Assembly: GCF_013377085.1 (NCBI RefSeq) | Contig: NZ_JACAAX010000003.1 | Coordinates: 210,384 to 274,383 of the forward strand | Source: Rhodoplanes sp. | Lineage (GTDB): Bacteria > Pseudomonadota > Alphaproteobacteria > Rhizobiales > Xanthobacteraceae | Direction of reading: 5' to 3' | Length of the DNA: 64,000 nt | Part shown: piece by piece, positions 11,244 to 19,971 of the stretch | Layout: each line of letters begins with the position of its first letter | Position numbering within the stretch: the first letter of the stretch is position 1 | The notes under the pieces: model-generated | Database searches by the model: none | What the model was told of the DNA's origin: nothing | Seen by the model: the letters and a program-made list of their open reading frames with translations, nothing else | Program-made: the position numbers and the translations under genes

Positions 11244-11438
11244 ATGGCCCACGCGCTCAGCATGTATGCGGTTCCGGTGGCGATCGGGGCCGTCGCCGTG
11301 GTGCTGCTGCTCGGTCTCGCCAACATGCTGCGCGGCGGCTCGCCGTCGACCTCGCAAACGCTGATGCGCTGGCGTGTGGTGCTGCAGCTCGTCGCCATCG
11401 CGGTGATCATGGCGACCGTCTGGGCGATGGGGCGGTGA
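11244..11438 (+). CDS. Small twin-transmembrane protein (HIG1-like)
   Basis: 64-residue protein with two hydrophobic helices (about residues 8-27 and 43-61) joined by a short polar loop (RGGSPSTSQTLMRWR). This matches the alphaproteobacterial 'twin transmembrane protein' family, which resembles HIG1 hypoxia-induced domain proteins. GAGAGGAAAG lies upstream of the ATG. It precedes the adenosyltransferase, etfBA and hydroxybutyryl-CoA dehydrogenase genes, an order I recognise as recurrent in Hyphomicrobiales. Its function is unknown; HIG1 proteins elsewhere associate with respiratory complexes. Confidence 0.8.
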   Translation: MAHALSMYAVPVAIGAVAVVLLLGLANMLRGGSPSTSQTLMRWRVVLQLVAIAVIMATVWAMGR

Positions 11439-11524
11439 GCCGCGCCGGCGCGGTTTGCCTCGGCCAAAAAACCCTCTAGGGTCCGGTCTTCACCGCAGTC
11501 CCGAGATTCTCCCGGAGACCCCGC

Positions 11525-12106
11525 ATGGTCGTGCTCAACCGCATCTACACCCGCACCGGCGACGACGGCACGACGGCGCTCGGGACCGGCGAGCGGCGCA
11601 AGAAGCACGACCTGCGGATCGCCGCCTACGGCACCGTCGACGAGACCAATGCGGCGCTCGGGGTCGTCCGGCTGCACACCGGGGACGCGCCCGACCTCGA
11701 CGCCATGCTGAAGCGCATCCAGAACGACCTGTTCGACCTCGGCGCCGACCTGTGCATGCCGGGCGACGCGGGCAAGGGGCCGGGTGGCGCCCGGCTCGCC
11801 GTCACGCAAGAGCAGGTCGACCGGCTGGAGCGGGAGATCGACACCCTCAATGCCGATCTGGCGCCGCTGCGCTCCTTCGTGCTGCCGGGCGGCACGCCGG
11901 CCGCGGCCGCCCTGCATGTCGTCCGGACGGTGTGCCGGCGGGCCGAGCGGCTGATGTCGGAACTCGCCGAGCGGCCCGGCGAGGAGGTTTCGGGTCCGGC
12001 GCTGAAATACATCAACCGGTTGTCCGATTTCCTGTTCGTGGCGGCGCGCTGGAGCAACGACCGGGGCGCCGGCGACGTGCTCTGGCAGCCCGGACAGAAC
12101 CGCTGA
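11525..12106 (+). CDS. Cob(I)yrinic acid a,c-diamide adenosyltransferase, PduO type
   Basis: 193-residue enzyme that transfers adenosyl from ATP to reduced corrinoid to make adenosylcobalamin. The PduO-type N-terminal ATP-binding segment is clear (RIYTRTGDDGTTAL with GTVDETNAALG), as is the C-terminal VRTVCRRAERLM helix. GGAG precedes the ATG at 11525. It is followed by etfB in the same direction after a gap holding a good promoter match, so it is probably transcribed separately as well as by read-through. No cobalamin riboswitch was recognised upstream. Confidence 0.95.
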   Translation: MVVLNRIYTRTGDDGTTALGTGERRKKHDLRIAAYGTVDETNAALGVVRLHTGDAPDLDAMLKRIQNDLFDLGADLCMPGDAGKGPGGARLAVTQEQVDRLEREIDTLNADLAPLRSFVLPGGTPAAAALHVVRTVCRRAERLMSELAERPGEEVSGPALKYINRLSDFLFVAARWSNDRGAGDVLWQPGQNR

Positions 12107-12205
12107 AAAGTGGCGCCGGCGCATGGCGCTCCCGCCGGATTCTGCTACGCTTTGAAGGTTTTTCGGCCGGGGCGGCCGGTGTTCTTTGGCAGTGCAGCAC
12201 GCGCG

Positions 12206-12234
12206 TTGACAGCCCCCTGGCCGGGCCATAGGTT
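12206..12234 (+). promoter_or_regulatory. Sigma70-like promoter upstream of etfB
   Basis: TTGACA at 12206-12211 is followed after exactly 17 bases by TAGGTT at 12229-12234. The etfB ATG is 27 bases further on, with GGGAG as its ribosome binding site. The -35 hexamer is perfect and the -10 is weak. Confidence 0.5.
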
Positions 12235-12261
12235 GCGCCGCCGCCGCGGGAGTTATGCAGC

Positions 12262-13011
12262 ATGAAGGTCCTTGTCACGGTCAAGCGGGTCGTCGACTAC
12301 AACGTCAAGGTGCGAGTGAGGTCGGACGGCTCCGGGGTCGAGCTCGCCAACGTCAAGATGTCGATGAACCCCTTCGACGAGATCGCCGTCGAGGAGGCGA
12401 TCCGTCTGAAGGAGGCCGGCAAGGCGACCGAGATCGTCGCCGTGTCGATCGGACCGGCGCAGGCGGCCGAGACCATCCGCACGGCGCTCGCCATGGGGGC
12501 CGACCGCGGCATCCTGGTGAAGGTCGACGGCATCGTCGAGCCCCTGGCGGTGGCCAAGATCCTCGCCAAGGTGGTCGCCGAGGAGGCGCCCGGCCTGGTC
12601 ATCATGGGCAAGCAGGCGATCGACGACGACTGCAACCAGACCGGCCAGATGCTGGCCGCGCTCCTGGGCTGGCCGCAGGGCACCTTCGCCTCCAAGCTGA
12701 CGCTGGAGGGCGACGGAGTCACGGTCGTCCGCGAGGTCGACGGCGGCCTGCAGACCGTCGCGCTCAAGGGCCCGGCGATCGTCACCACCGATCTGCGGCT
12801 CAACGAGCCGCGCTACGCCTCGCTGCCGAACATCATGAAGGCGAAGAAGAAGCCGATCGCCGACAAGACCCCGGCCGATTACGGCGTCGACGTCGCCCCG
12901 CATCTCGAGGTGCTCAAGACCACCGAGCCGCCGGGCCGCAAGGGCGGCGTCAAGGTCGGCTCGGTCGCCGAGCTGGTCGGGAAGCTCAAGGACGAAGCCG
13001 GAGTGCTGTGA
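12262..13011 (+). CDS. etfB: Electron transfer flavoprotein subunit beta
   Basis: 249-residue beta subunit of the heterodimeric electron transfer flavoprotein, which carries electrons from acyl-CoA and other dehydrogenases to ETF:quinone oxidoreductase. Full-length family match from [14 protein letters not shown] through the [17 protein letters not shown] segment, the ADRGILV region and the C-terminal linker rich in basic residues and glycine. It has a promoter match just upstream and sits one base before etfA, so the two are co-translated. Confidence 0.97.
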   Translation: MKVLVTVKRVVDYNVKVRVRSDGSGVELANVKMSMNPFDEIAVEEAIRLKEAGKATEIVAVSIGPAQAAETIRTALAMGADRGILVKVDGIVEPLAVAKILAKVVAEEAPGLVIMGKQAIDDDCNQTGQMLAALLGWPQGTFASKLTLEGDGVTVVREVDGGLQTVALKGPAIVTTDLRLNEPRYASLPNIMKAKKKPIADKTPADYGVDVAPHLEVLKTTEPPGRKGGVKVGSVAELVGKLKDEAGVL

Positions 13012-13012
13012 G

Positions 13013-13960
13013 ATGGCCAATCTTCTGGTTGCGGAACACGACGGCGCCCGCCTCAAGGATGCCACCGCCAAGGCGCTGACCGCGGTCCGCGCGCTCGGCG
13101 GCGAGGTCCATGTGCTGGTGGCCGGGCAGGGCTGCCGCGGTGCGGCCGAGGCGGCAGCCTCGCTCGACGGCGTCGCCAAGGTGCTGATCGCCGACGAGGC
13201 GCGCTACGCCCATCTGGTGGCGGAGCCGACCGCCGCCCTTCTGGTCGCGCTCGCGCCCGGCTACGACGCGATCGTCATGCCGGCGACCGCGATCGGCAAG
13301 GACGTGATGCCGCGCGTCGCCGCGCTCTTGGACGTCATGCAGGTCTCCGAGGTCATCAAGGTGATCTCGGCCGACACGTTCGAGCGGCTGATCTATGCCG
13401 GCAGCGCCATCCAGACGGTGCGCTCGCGCGACGCCAAGAAGGTCATCACGGTCCGCATCTCCTCGTTCCAGGCGACCGCGGCCGGCGGTGCGGCGGCGCC
13501 CATCGAAGCGGTGGCGGCGGCGGACGATCCGGGCCTCTCGCGCTTCGTGGGCGAGGAGCTGTCGAAGTCCGAGCGGCCGGAGCTGACCTCGGCCCGCATC
13601 GTCGTCTCGGGCGGTCGCGCCGTGCAGAGCCGCGAGAACTTCGCCAAGTACATCGAGCCGGTGGCCGACAAGCTGGGCGCCGCGGTCGGCGCCTCGCGGG
13701 CCGCCGTCGACGCCGGCTACGCCCCGAACGACTGGCAGGTCGGCCAGACCGGCAAGATCGTCGCCCCCGACCTCTATGTCGCGGTCGGCATCTCGGGCGC
13801 CATCCAGCACCTCGCCGGCATGAAGGACTCCAAGGTCATCGTCGCCATCAACAAGGACGAGGAGGCGCCGATCTTCCAGGTCGCCGACTACGGGCTGGTG
13901 GGCGATCTCTTCAAGGTCCTGCCGGAGCTGGTCGACGAGCTCGCCAAGATCGGCAAGTGA
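13013..13960 (+). CDS. etfA: Electron transfer flavoprotein subunit alpha
   Basis: 315-residue alpha subunit with the FAD-binding C-terminal half. Recognisable are the N-terminal domain ([11 protein letters not shown]), then the ETF-alpha signature around [42 protein letters not shown] and the closing [15 protein letters not shown]. The ATG follows the etfB stop by one base. Together with etfB and the downstream 3-hydroxybutyryl-CoA dehydrogenase it forms a fatty-acid/butyrate oxidation group. Confidence 0.97.
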   Translation: MANLLVAEHDGARLKDATAKALTAVRALGGEVHVLVAGQGCRGAAEAAASLDGVAKVLIADEARYAHLVAEPTAALLVALAPGYDAIVMPATAIGKDVMPRVAALLDVMQVSEVIKVISADTFERLIYAGSAIQTVRSRDAKKVITVRISSFQATAAGGAAAPIEAVAAADDPGLSRFVGEELSKSERPELTSARIVVSGGRAVQSRENFAKYIEPVADKLGAAVGASRAAVDAGYAPNDWQVGQTGKIVAPDLYVAVGISGAIQHLAGMKDSKVIVAINKDEEAPIFQVADYGLVGDLFKVLPELVDELAKIGK

Positions 13961-13965
13961 CCGGC

Positions 13966-13987
13966 CGTCCGTGGGTCATCACGGACG
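13966..13987. other. Hairpin after etfA
   Basis: Perfect 8-bp inverted repeat CGTCCGTG/CACGGACG with a 6-base loop, six bases after the etfA stop. No T-run follows, so it is not a canonical intrinsic terminator. It may be an mRNA 3' stabiliser. Confidence 0.4.
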
Positions 13988-14095
13988 TGGCGGGGGAGCG
14001 AGACTGGCAGTATAAGAGCATCCCGGTCCCCGGCCGGGTCCGTCGCCCATGGCGGGCCGGATCGCCTGGGCCGTCAGGTCCCTCGGGAAGATGAG

Positions 14096-14974
14096 ATGAC
14101 GAGCATCAACAAGGTCGGCGTGATCGGGGCCGGGCAGATGGGCACCGGCATCGCCCATGTCTGCGCCCTGGCTGGACTGGACGTCGTGCTCAACGACGTG
14201 TCCGAGGACCGCATCAAGGCGGGGCTGGCGACCGTCAACGGCAACATGGCGCGGCAGGTGCGGCGCAACCGGATCACCGAGGAACAGCGCCAGAAGGCGC
14301 TCGCCCGGATCGTGCCGGCCAAGACCTTTGACGGCTTCGGCGACTGCGACCTCGTCATCGAGGCGGCGACCGAGAAGGAAGACGTCAAGCGCAAGATCTA
14401 CGTCCAGCTCTGCCCGACGCTGCGGCCGGACGCCATGATCGGCTCCAACACCTCGTCGATCTCGATCACCCGGCTCGCCGCCGCGACCGACCGGCCCGAG
14501 CGCTTCATCGGCATTCATTTCATGAATCCGGTGCCCGTGATGGAGCTGGTCGAGCTGATCCGCGGCATCGCCACCGACGACCACACCTACGAGGCGACCA
14601 AGGCGTTCTGCCAGCACCTCGGCAAGACGGTGGCGGTATCGGAGGACTTTCCGGCCTTCATCGTCAACCGCGTGCTGATGCCGATGATCAACGAGGCGAT
14701 CTACACGCTCTACGAGGGGGTCGGCAACGTCGAGGCGATCGACATCGCCATGCGGCTCGGCGCCAATCATCCGATGGGGCCGCTGCAGCTCGCCGACTTC
14801 ATCGGCCTCGACACCTGCCTGTCGGTCATGCAGGTGCTGCACGAAGGGCTGGCCGACTCCAAGTACCGGCCGTGCCCGCTGCTGGTGAAATACGTCGAGG
14901 CCGGCTGGCTCGGTCGCAAGACCCAGCGCGGCTTCTACGACTATCGCGGCGAGAAGCCCGTCCCGACGCGGTGA
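14096..14974 (+). CDS. 3-hydroxybutyryl-CoA dehydrogenase
   Basis: 292-residue NAD-dependent 3-hydroxyacyl-CoA dehydrogenase acting on the short-chain substrate in butyrate/PHB metabolism. The Rossmann loop (GAGQMGTGIAHVCA) is at residues 10-23. It is followed by the family-specific NTSSISITRLA and FIGIHFMNPVPVMELVE (catalytic His in the second) and the C-terminal NHPMGPLQLADFIGLDTCL. The length is standard for the monofunctional bacterial enzyme. It lies 135 bases after etfA in the same direction, and etfBA would supply its partner acyl-CoA dehydrogenase with an electron acceptor. A family A repeat begins 31 bases after its stop. Confidence 0.95.
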   Translation: MTSINKVGVIGAGQMGTGIAHVCALAGLDVVLNDVSEDRIKAGLATVNGNMARQVRRNRITEEQRQKALARIVPAKTFDGFGDCDLVIEAATEKEDVKRKIYVQLCPTLRPDAMIGSNTSSISITRLAAATDRPERFIGIHFMNPVPVMELVELIRGIATDDHTYEATKAFCQHLGKTVAVSEDFPAFIVNRVLMPMINEAIYTLYEGVGNVEAIDIAMRLGANHPMGPLQLADFIGLDTCLSVMQVLHEGLADSKYRPCPLLVKYVEAGWLGRKTQRGFYDYRGEKPVPTR

Positions 14975-15004
14975 CGCACGGTCGATAATCCAAATCCGAA
15001 GCCC

Positions 15005-15126
15005 GTCATTCCGGGGCGCTGCGAAGCAGCGAACCCGGAATCCATAACCCCTGTCTGTCGTGAGCCACCCGCGCAGGGGTCATGGATTCCGGTCTCGCGG
15101 GCCTGCGGCCCACGCCCCGGAATGAC
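15005..15126. repeat. Family A palindromic repeat
   Basis: About 120 bases starting GTCATTCCGGGGCG and ending CCCCGGAATGAC, with inner complementary arms (AACCCGGAATCCAT against ATGGATTCCGG). It can fold into one long imperfect hairpin. Other copies are at 16564, 35764 and 38806. It lies between the convergent hydroxybutyryl-CoA dehydrogenase and EamA genes. Confidence 0.85.
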
Positions 15127-15157
15127 CGAGTCTGTTCGTTCGCACTGCCGCGTAGAC

Positions 15158-16087
15158 TCAGTCGCCCCGCCGCTCCCACCACTTTGCCAATGCCTTCCCT
15201 AGCCGCCCGTCGATCGCCACCAAGCCGGCGGCGATGCCGAGCATGCCGGCGATCTGGTGGGCGTCCAGCCGCTCGTCCATCAGCACGGTGCCGAGCAGCA
15301 TGGCGCTGACCGGGATCAGGAACGTCACCAGGAGCGCATTGGTGGCGCCGGCGCGGGCCAGCACGCGGAAATAAAGAATATAGGCGAGCGCGGTCGAGAA
15401 GGCGCCGAGCGCCATGAGGGCCGCGACGGCGCGCCAGGACGGCGCGGCGAGCGTCCACGGCTGGTCGATCAGCAGCACGGGCGGCAGCATCAGCACGATG
15501 GCGGCGACCGCCTGGCCGCCGCCGATGACGCTCGGCGTCAGATGGCGATAGCGGCGCGCGTAGATGGCGCCGACCGCATAGAGAAACGCCGCGAGCAGGC
15601 AGGCGAGCTCGCCGAGGTGATGTCCGCCGAAGCCGGCGAGCGCGCCCGGCCCGATCATCACCGCGACGCCGGCGAGGCCGAGCACGAGGCCGAGCATCCG
15701 GGCCGGGGTGATGCGGTCGTCCGGCGTGGTGAGATGCGCCAGCACGATGGCGAACAGCGGCGTCGTCGCGTTGAGCACGGCGGCGAGCCCGCTGCCGATC
15801 CGAATCTGGCTCCACGAGATCAGCGCGAAGGCGGCGGCGTTGCTGAGGAACCCCATCACCAGGAACGGGAACCAGTAGGCCGGCATCTGCCGCAGCTCGC
15901 CCTGGCGCCAGCAGATCGCCAGCATGATCGGCGCGGCGATGACCACCCGCACGAGCGAGATGGTCATCGGCGGCACCTCGGCCACGGCGATCTTGGCGAA
16001 GAAATACGCCGCCCCCCACAGCATGGAGAGGCCGACGAGCATCATCCAGTCGCCGGGCGACATGGTCAGGAGAGGGCGGTGGCGCAT
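15158..16087 (-). CDS. DMT/EamA family transporter
   Basis: 309-residue inner-membrane protein with about ten hydrophobic helices in two EamA repeats (roughly residues 12-145 and 158-290). The N-terminal repeat has the usual WGAAYFFAKIA and second-helix pattern. Family members export amino acids or metabolites, or are of unknown substrate. It is convergent with 3-hydroxybutyryl-CoA dehydrogenase across a family A repeat and has no obvious partner gene. The substrate cannot be assigned. Confidence 0.92.
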   Translation of the reverse strand: MRHRPLLTMSPGDWMMLVGLSMLWGAAYFFAKIAVAEVPPMTISLVRVVIAAPIMLAICWRQGELRQMPAYWFPFLVMGFLSNAAAFALISWSQIRIGSGLAAVLNATTPLFAIVLAHLTTPDDRITPARMLGLVLGLAGVAVMIGPGALAGFGGHHLGELACLLAAFLYAVGAIYARRYRHLTPSVIGGGQAVAAIVLMLPPVLLIDQPWTLAAPSWRAVAALMALGAFSTALAYILYFRVLARAGATNALLVTFLIPVSAMLLGTVLMDERLDAHQIAGMLGIAAGLVAIDGRLGKALAKWWERRGD

Positions 16088-16285
16088 GCCTCCTTTTAGG
16101 GGGGATGCGGGCGCGGCGCGACCCGAAATTCGCCGGCGGGACCGCTCAAAGGCGACGCAACCGAAAAGGTTCTGTTAACCGGCCGCAGCGGTGCGGCGGT
16201 CGCGCGGCCCCGCCGTCAAGGACTCGTCAACCGGGTCGGGCGCGCAATGGCACGGACAGGTTGTGTCGTCTCGGAGGACACCGCC

Positions 16286-16540
16286 ATGGAGATCACCACC
16301 GGGCTGACAGCGGCGTGGCTCGACGCGGTGCGCCGCGCCCAGTCCGATATGACGCAGCGTTTCGCCCGGCAGGCGCCCGACGCCGCCCCGTCCTATCGGG
16401 AGCGCACCCTCACGGACGTCATCGAGCGCGCCGTGAAGTCCGGCGGCGCCGCCCCGCCGCCGGAGAGCAAGGCCGCGGCCCAGCCGGCCTCCACGGCGAC
16501 CGAGAGGACCGTCGGCCGGGTGCTCGACATCAAGGTGTGA
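16286..16540 (+). CDS. Small hypothetical protein (84 aa)
   Basis: Not recognised. It is an 84-residue soluble protein with no signal or membrane segment: a helical N-terminal half (LDAVRRAQSDMTQRFARQ) and a C-terminal half rich in Ala, Pro and Gly that is probably disordered. The ATG at 16286 has GGAGGA seven bases upstream; an in-frame start 39 bases earlier lacks this. Codon use resembles neighbouring genes. A family A repeat begins 24 bases after the stop, as for known genes nearby, which supports it being real. Confidence 0.6.
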   Translation: MEITTGLTAAWLDAVRRAQSDMTQRFARQAPDAAPSYRERTLTDVIERAVKSGGAAPPPESKAAAQPASTATERTVGRVLDIKV

Positions 16541-16563
16541 CGGCCGCTGCCGAACCCCGCCGC

Positions 16564-16668
16564 GTCATTCCGGAAGCCGACCGCAGGTCGGCTGTCCGGA
16601 ATCCATAACCCCTGTCTGTGAGTATGGATTCCGGGCTCGCGGGCCTTCAGCCCGCGCCCCGGAATGAC
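16564..16668. repeat. Family A palindromic repeat
   Basis: Starts GTCATTCCGGAAGCC and ends CCCCGGAATGAC, with the same inner arms (GGAATCCATAACC and ATGGATTCCGGGC) as the copy at 15005. It separates two convergent genes. Confidence 0.85.
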
Positions 16669-16693
16669 CGAGCCTATCGTGTCGGCAGCGCGT

Positions 16694-18157
16694 TCACGGA
16701 ATCCCGGCGATGCTGCGCGCCTCGCCGGTGACCTCGAGGATGTGCATGCCGGTGTTGGCGCGATCGACCACATAGATGTAGCCGCGGTCGTCGGTCTCCA
16801 CATTGTTGCTCTGGATCGCCACCTTGCAGCGGTCCTGCCCGTCGACCTTGATGCAGCGCTTGTCGGTCGCCTCGGTGATGGGCGGGATGAAGTAGCCGAC
16901 CTCGCGCGGGTTGAACGGGTCGCGGATGTCGAGCGCCCGCACGCCGGCATTGAACCAGGTGATCAAGGCGAGCTTCCTGTTGAACACCGGCGCCGTGCTC
17001 TCGTTGGAGGAGTGCGAGCCGAAGCGGCCGCCGCGCTCGCAGAAGTCGCCGCTCGCCTCCTTCACGGTGTAGTTCGAGATCACCATCGGCCGGCGCTCGA
17101 TCGTCACGTCGGCGAACCACACCATCTGGCGGGCCTCGCCGGCCTGGCACTCGTTGATGAGCGCCTCGTCGACCATCATGACGATGTCGCGCGTGCTGCC
17201 GAACTTGTCCTTGGCGAACTCGGCGATCGGCATCTTCAAGAGCGGGAACACCGTGTGGGCGCCGTTGAGCGGCGTCTCCAGCCGGCCGACCTCGGGCGCT
17301 TTCAGGTTCTCCGGCGTCGGCTCGGCCGGCCCCTCGAGCAGCTTCTGGCGGTCGACGATCTGGATGATGCCGCCCTTGTTGGTGCCGTAGCCGAAATAGA
17401 CGCGGTTGCCGGCCGGGCCGGTCGAGATCGGACCGTGCAGCTCTGTCGGCACGTCGCCGGTCGAGCCGGGCTCCTGGCCGGGCAGGCCGAAGTCGCGGAT
17501 CTTTCGCGGCTTGGCCGGATCGGAGAGGTCGTAGATCTGGGTCATGCGGCGGGTGCGCCAGCCGGGTGCGCCGGAGACCAGATAGGCGATGCCGGTGTCG
17601 CACTCCCAGAAGCTCTTGTGGGTGTCGCGCAGGCCGTCGAGCCGCGTGAGCAGGACCGGCTCCTCCGGCTTGGTGACGTCCCAGATCTCGTGCGCCTGGC
17701 CGCCGAACACCTTCAGCAGATAGAACTTGCTGCGGTCGCCCTTGGGCAGGCTGGCGCCGGCGCAGACCCTTGTCATCTGGCCGCCGCCGCCCTCGTAGAG
17801 GCCCTCCTGGCCGGGCAGATGCTTCAGGTATTTCGGGTTCTTCGGATCGGTGACGTCGATGATCGAGGTGCCGTTGAACTCCGGCTGGCCGGTGATCGGA
17901 TTGACCGGCTTGGGCACCGCGTCGGTGCCGCCGTGGTGGCCCACATAGGCGATGTAGCGGTCACCCTGGTGCGCGATGGTCGGCTGATAGGCGCTGCGCG
18001 CCTGCAGGTCGCTGTAGCCGACGAGGCGCATGTTCTTCGCCTCGGGCGGGTCGCCGACCTTCTGCATCTGTGCGGCGCTCGCTGCGCCGCATCCGAGACC
18101 GAGCGATACGCTCAGCATACAAAGCATACGGATAGAGGGGGCTGCCGTCCCGATCAT
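16694..18157 (-). CDS. Exported LVIVD-repeat beta-propeller-like protein
   Basis: 487-residue protein with a signal peptide ending at about ASAAQ (residue 30). The rest contains repeated short segments of the LVIVD type: IIDVTDPKNPKYL, IWDVTKPEEPVLL, IYDLSDPAKPRKI, ALDIRDPFNPREV and YVVDRANTGMHIL. Such repeats build a beta-propeller. Paired cysteines are present, consistent with a periplasmic location. The biochemical role of this protein is unknown. ATG at 18157 is chosen because it gives a proper signal peptide; the frame stays open far upstream but without homology features. Confidence 0.85.
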   Translation of the reverse strand: MIGTAAPSIRMLCMLSVSLGLGCGAASAAQMQKVGDPPEAKNMRLVGYSDLQARSAYQPTIAHQGDRYIAYVGHHGGTDAVPKPVNPITGQPEFNGTSIIDVTDPKNPKYLKHLPGQEGLYEGGGGQMTRVCAGASLPKGDRSKFYLLKVFGGQAHEIWDVTKPEEPVLLTRLDGLRDTHKSFWECDTGIAYLVSGAPGWRTRRMTQIYDLSDPAKPRKIRDFGLPGQEPGSTGDVPTELHGPISTGPAGNRVYFGYGTNKGGIIQIVDRQKLLEGPAEPTPENLKAPEVGRLETPLNGAHTVFPLLKMPIAEFAKDKFGSTRDIVMMVDEALINECQAGEARQMVWFADVTIERRPMVISNYTVKEASGDFCERGGRFGSHSSNESTAPVFNRKLALITWFNAGVRALDIRDPFNPREVGYFIPPITEATDKRCIKVDGQDRCKVAIQSNNVETDDRGYIYVVDRANTGMHILEVTGEARSIAGIP

Positions 18158-18391
18158 GCGTTTCCTCACGGTTCTTGTCGGGTGATCGTTTTGCGAGAGC
18201 CTACGCAGCCGGTGTCGCGAAAGCAATCTCCCGTCGCACGACCGCGATCGTGACACGGCGGGCGCCGGGTGCGGCGCGTCATCGTCTTCGCAGATGCGAT
18301 CCGGGCTTCTCGGCAGATGCGCCTCTCGACAGGCAAGGATGCACCGGCCATCATAGCCCGACGCCGTTTTGCCTCGCGCAACGAGTGAGTC

Positions 18392-18967
18392 ATGCTGCCG
18401 CGCCGCGCCGGATCCTCCGTGATGGCCCCGATCATCGTCGTTCTGCTGGCGGCCGCACTCGCGGCCGACGGGCCGGCGGCGCCGCGCAGCGCGACCGAAT
18501 CGGCCACGCCGGTGGCGCGCTGGACCGAGGTGAGCTGGCCGTTCTCGATGGATCAGTGGGGCACGGGCCGCGCCTTTCGCTGCAGCGCGGCGGACTGCGG
18601 CAGCGACGTCACCGTCTATGTCCGGCCGAAGATCGGCTTCTGCAATTGCACCACCGGGGTCGCCGACGACGAGGAGATGGACCGGGTCGGCGACGTCGGT
18701 CTGCTGAGCGAAACCTATGGGCCGGCGGGGCCGGGGCGCGCCATGCCGGTCGGCGGGCTGACCGGCTGGACGCGCGACTACGTGCTCGGCCGCCGGGGCG
18801 ATCCGGCCGGAACCGTGATCACCGTCGCCTTCTCGGACCAGTGCAACGTCATGGTGGCGACCGTGGTCGACGCGGTCGGCATCACGCCGTCGGTGCGCGC
18901 GCGCGTGCAGGAGCTTTTGGACGGTGCCACCATCCTGCCCTGGGCCCGCGCGGCGCTGGGGTCGTGA
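18392..18967 (+). CDS. Exported hypothetical protein with conserved-looking cysteines
   Basis: 191 residues. An N-terminal hydrophobic stretch (MAPIIVVLLAAALAA) looks like a signal peptide. It is followed by a roughly 150-residue domain with RCSAADCGSDVTVYVRPK and FCNCTTG, four cysteines close together, and a later QCN. That spacing suggests disulfides or metal binding in the periplasm. I cannot assign a family. An internal ATG at 18422 is an alternative start. It is transcribed divergently from the LVIVD-repeat gene. Confidence 0.7.
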   Translation: MLPRRAGSSVMAPIIVVLLAAALAADGPAAPRSATESATPVARWTEVSWPFSMDQWGTGRAFRCSAADCGSDVTVYVRPKIGFCNCTTGVADDEEMDRVGDVGLLSETYGPAGPGRAMPVGGLTGWTRDYVLGRRGDPAGTVITVAFSDQCNVMVATVVDAVGITPSVRARVQELLDGATILPWARAALGS

Positions 18968-19085
18968 TGCGCAAAGCGCAAATGCTCGCGGGGCGCAATG
19001 AGCGCAGCGAATTGCGCCGGAACAACCCACACAGGCTGCAGTTTTTCCGGCGGTGCACGTCGCTTCGCTCAGTGCACCCTAGAGT

Positions 19086-19856
19086 TCAGCGCACCGCGGT
19101 GAAAAACCGCGAGAGCCGCAGGCCTGCCGGCCACTGCCAGGCCGGCTCGCTGGTGATCGCCGGATTCCACGAGCCGACCACGGCCTCGACGCGGCCGATC
19201 ACGTCCTCGACCGGCAGCAGGCCGACGCCGCCCTGCTCGGTCGGGACCCGGCTGTCGGCCGAATCGTCGCGGTTGTCGCCCATGACGAACAGGTGCCCGG
19301 CCGGCACCGTGATCTCGAAGCTGTCGTCGAGTGGCTGGCGGCCGGCGAGCTTCAGGATCGGATGCTCGCGCCCGTTCGGCAGCGTCTCGACATAGCGCAG
19401 TGCCGGAATGGTCGAGCCGTCGCGATTCTCGATCGCATCGGCGCCGTCCGGCCGCAGCCGCGCCGGCCGGCCGTCGATCCACAGTTGCCCGGCGCGCATC
19501 TGGATGCGTTCGCCCGGCAGGCCGACGACCCGCTTGACCCACACCTGCGCGCGGTCGCCCGGCCAGCGGAACACGACGACGTCGCCACGCTCCGGGGTGG
19601 TGCCGAACAGCCGCTCGGTGCGCGGCAGCACCACGCTCGCCGGCAGCGAGGCCGAGCTGTAGCCGTAAGGGTACTTGGTCGCGAGCAGGCCGTCGCCGAT
19701 CAGCAGGGTCGGTTCCATCGAGCCGGACGGGATGTAGTAGGGCTCGGCGATGGCGGCCTTGGCCACCGTGATCACCAGCACGGCGGCCGCGATCTCGGCG
19801 AGGCTGCGAACCCACGGTCGGGAGTTTTGCGTCGACGGTCGGTCTTCGGATGTCAT
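19086..19856 (-). CDS. lepB: Signal peptidase I
   Basis: 256-residue membrane serine protease that removes signal peptides from Sec/Tat-exported proteins. One N-terminal membrane helix (about 19-37) precedes the catalytic motif PSGSMEPT with nucleophile Ser46. The general-base Lys108 lies in VKRVVGLPGE, and the box E-like GDNRDDSADSR is near the C-terminus. ATG at 19856 is preferred since it places the helix at the usual distance. It is not in the common lepA-lepB-rnc setting, so this may be one of several signal peptidases in the genome. Confidence 0.93.
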   Translation of the reverse strand: MTSEDRPSTQNSRPWVRSLAEIAAAVLVITVAKAAIAEPYYIPSGSMEPTLLIGDGLLATKYPYGYSSASLPASVVLPRTERLFGTTPERGDVVVFRWPGDRAQVWVKRVVGLPGERIQMRAGQLWIDGRPARLRPDGADAIENRDGSTIPALRYVETLPNGREHPILKLAGRQPLDDSFEITVPAGHLFVMGDNRDDSADSRVPTEQGGVGLLPVEDVIGRVEAVVGSWNPAITSEPAWQWPAGLRLSRFFTAVR

Positions 19857-19971
19857 GTCGCACGGGCTCCGGACGGGGAACGGACCACGGTCCAATAGAT
19901 CGCGATGACGGCAGGATCGCGGTCGGCGTTTCCGGTCGACGAGGTCCGCGGCGTTATGGCGCGCGAAAAGA

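Noticed and set aside
11440..11453. Palindrome CCGCGCCGGCGCGG followed by TTT after the twin-transmembrane gene
   Set aside because: No loop and only three T bases. Too weak to call a terminator.
11455..11524. Cobalamin riboswitch before the adenosyltransferase
   Set aside because: The gap is short and shows no B12-box-like sequence or multi-helix fold.
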